Source: CAZKTF01 sp964555565 (GTDB lineage: Bacteria; Planctomycetota; JAJSAM01; JAKLKS01). Taken from it: DNA of 15,097 nucleotides. Positions 13,999 through 15,097 of this stretch are shown here, piece by piece (within the stretch, counting starts at the first letter, position 1; each line of letters begins with the position of its first letter). The notes under the pieces were generated by a model that worked only from the letters and a program-made list of their open reading frames with translations, made no database searches and was not told the DNA's origin. The stretch spans positions 1-15,097 of the forward strand of contig CAZKTF010000069.1 of NCBI GenBank assembly GCA_964555565.1. The letters are read 5' to 3'. Made by a program: the position numbers and the translations under genes.

Positions 13999-15097
13999 AT
14001 GAGCGCGGCGGCCGACCACGGGGGCGAGGGGCACGGCGGGGCGCAGGGGCACCACGCGCCGTCGTTCTTCTTCAAGTACGTCTGGTCCACCGACCACAAG
14101 ATGATCGGGAAGCAGTTCCTCTTCACGACCCTCTTCTTCTTCCTCCTGGGCGGGCTGCTGGCGATGGGGGTCCGCTTCGTCCTGGCCTGGCCCGGCCGGG
14201 AGATGCCGATCTTCGGGAGGATGTTCTCCCCGGAGGACGGCGTCCCCAAGCCCGAGCACTACAACATGATGTTCACGATGCACGCCTCGGTGATGATCTT
14301 CCTCGTCATCATCCCGATGCTGAACGGCGCCTTCGCCAACTTCCTGATCCCGCTGCACATCGGCGCCGACGACATGGCCTTCCCCCGGCTCAACATGATC
14401 TCCTACTGGTTCGTGTGGCCCGCGGCGGGCTGCATGCTGGCCTCCTTCTTCGTGACGGGGGGCGCGGCGGGCACCGGGTGGACCGGCTACCCGCCCATCA
14501 GCGACCTGCCGGGGGTGCAGCCGGCCCAGACGGGGCAGACCCTCTGGGTCATCGGGGTCTTCCTCATCGGCCTCTCCTCCATCATGGGCGCGGCGAACTA
14601 CGTCACCACGATCATCAAGATGCGCGCCCCGGGCATGACGATGTTCCGGCTGCCGCTGACGACCTGGGCGCTGTTCATCAACGCCATCCTCGCCCTCTTC
14701 GCGACGCCCGTCCTCGGGTCGGCCATGCTGATGCTCCTGGCGGACCGCGTGGTCGGGACCTCCTTCTTCGTCCCGGGCGGGCAGGTGGTCTCGGACGTGG
14801 CCGTGACCCGCACCGGCGGAGGCCACGTGATCCTCTGGCAGCACCTGTTCTGGTTCTACTCCCACCCGGCGGTCTACATCATGATCCTGCCGGCCATGGG
14901 GATGGCCTCGGACATCATCTCCGCCTTCGCCCGCAAGCCCATCTTCGGCTACCGCCCGATGGTCTACGCCATCTGCGCCATCGCGGGCCTCGGCTTCATC
15001 GTCTGGGCCCACCACATGTTCCAGAGCGGCCTGAACCCGAGCCTGGCCATGGGCTTCATGGTCTCGACGATGATGATCGCGCTGCCCTCGGCCATCA
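13999..15097 (+). CDS. coxA: Cytochrome c oxidase subunit I, A2-type, cut by the right edge
   Basis: The first 366 residues of a heme-copper oxidase catalytic subunit are present. The ATG at 13999 follows a weak GGGGGGA; the N-terminal ~22 residues are His/Gly-rich, then VWSTDHKMIG starts the family core. H95 (FTMHAS) is one ligand of the low-spin heme. H289 and Y293 in YSHPAVY give a CuB ligand and the His-Tyr cross-link, and H338/H339 (WAHHMF) are the other CuB ligands. The subunit reduces O2 to water and pumps protons. The YS-H-P motif, in place of the Glu of HPEVY, marks the A2 subfamily, in which Tyr-Ser substitutes for the D-channel Glu. The remaining C-terminal helices and the heme a3 His are beyond the window. 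Subunits III and IV would be expected downstream. Confidence 0.96.
   Translation, partial: MSAAADHGGEGHGGAQGHHAPSFFFKYVWSTDHKMIGKQFLFTTLFFFLLGGLLAMGVRFVLAWPGREMPIFGRMFSPEDGVPKPEHYNMMFTMHASVMIFLVIIPMLNGAFANFLIPLHIGADDMAFPRLNMISYWFVWPAAGCMLASFFVTGGAAGTGWTGYPPISDLPGVQPAQTGQTLWVIGVFLIGLSSIMGAANYVTTIIKMRAPGMTMFRLPLTTWALFINAILALFATPVLGSAMLMLLADRVVGTSFFVPGGQVVSDVAVTRTGGGHVILWQHLFWFYSHPAVYIMILPAMGMASDIISAFARKPIFGYRPMVYAICAIAGLGFIVWAHHMFQSGLNPSLAMGFMVSTMMIALPSAI

Noticed and set aside
14863..14877. Oxidase subunit I inactivated by loss of the HPEVY glutamate
   Set aside because: The YSHPAVY form is the normal signature of functional A2-type enzymes, and all visible heme and CuB ligands are intact.

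Overview
This 15.1-kb window is very GC-rich (roughly 70% or more by eye), densely coding DNA from a non-photosynthetic bacterium with an aerobic respiratory chain. The combination of features fits Planctomycetota or a similar high-GC, deep-branching Gram-negative lineage best: a split b6-type cytochrome b operon with a large multiheme cytochrome c, a secreted TIG/propeller protein, a pseudopilin-like protein, and a cupredoxin with a C-x2-H-x2-M copper motif. The lineage is an inference from architecture; no rRNA or marker gene is present. I see no tRNA, rRNA, CRISPR array, transposase or phage gene.

Left region (1-4477): two genes are read leftward, a type IV prepilin/pseudopilin-like protein (469-1215) followed by an exported helical-repeat protein that runs off the left edge (1-411). 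They are divergent from a 1036-residue secreted protein (1367-4477). That protein has a signal peptide, two PPC-like beta-sandwich regions, four ~90-residue TIG-like repeats with a GFDN signature, and seven ~60-residue propeller-like repeats. The 151-bp divergent spacer carries a leftward TTGAGG-17-TACTCT promoter whose -35 box lies in a 7-bp inverted repeat.

Right region (4662-15097+): one long rightward cluster encodes most of an electron-transfer chain. In order it holds a membrane-anchored HEAT-repeat protein, a Rieske protein with a Tat-like anchor, a b6-type cytochrome b with the extra Cys typical of heme c_i/c_n, an enlarged subunit IV, a membrane-anchored octaheme cytochrome c, an exported cupredoxin (probably a lipoprotein), a CuA-bearing oxidase subunit II, and the start of an A2-type oxidase subunit I (cut by the right edge). 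Gaps are mostly 10-41 nt. Two are longer: 129 nt between cytochrome b and subunit IV, holding a striking set of palindromes, and 155 nt before the cupredoxin gene, holding a possible second promoter.

The likely logic is: (mena)quinol -> cytochrome b6/subunit IV/Rieske -> octaheme cytochrome c (in place of cytochrome c1/f) -> cupredoxin or direct contact -> CuA of subunit II -> heme-copper site of subunit I -> O2. Co-linear coding of the bc complex and the oxidase suggests co-expression and perhaps a supercomplex.
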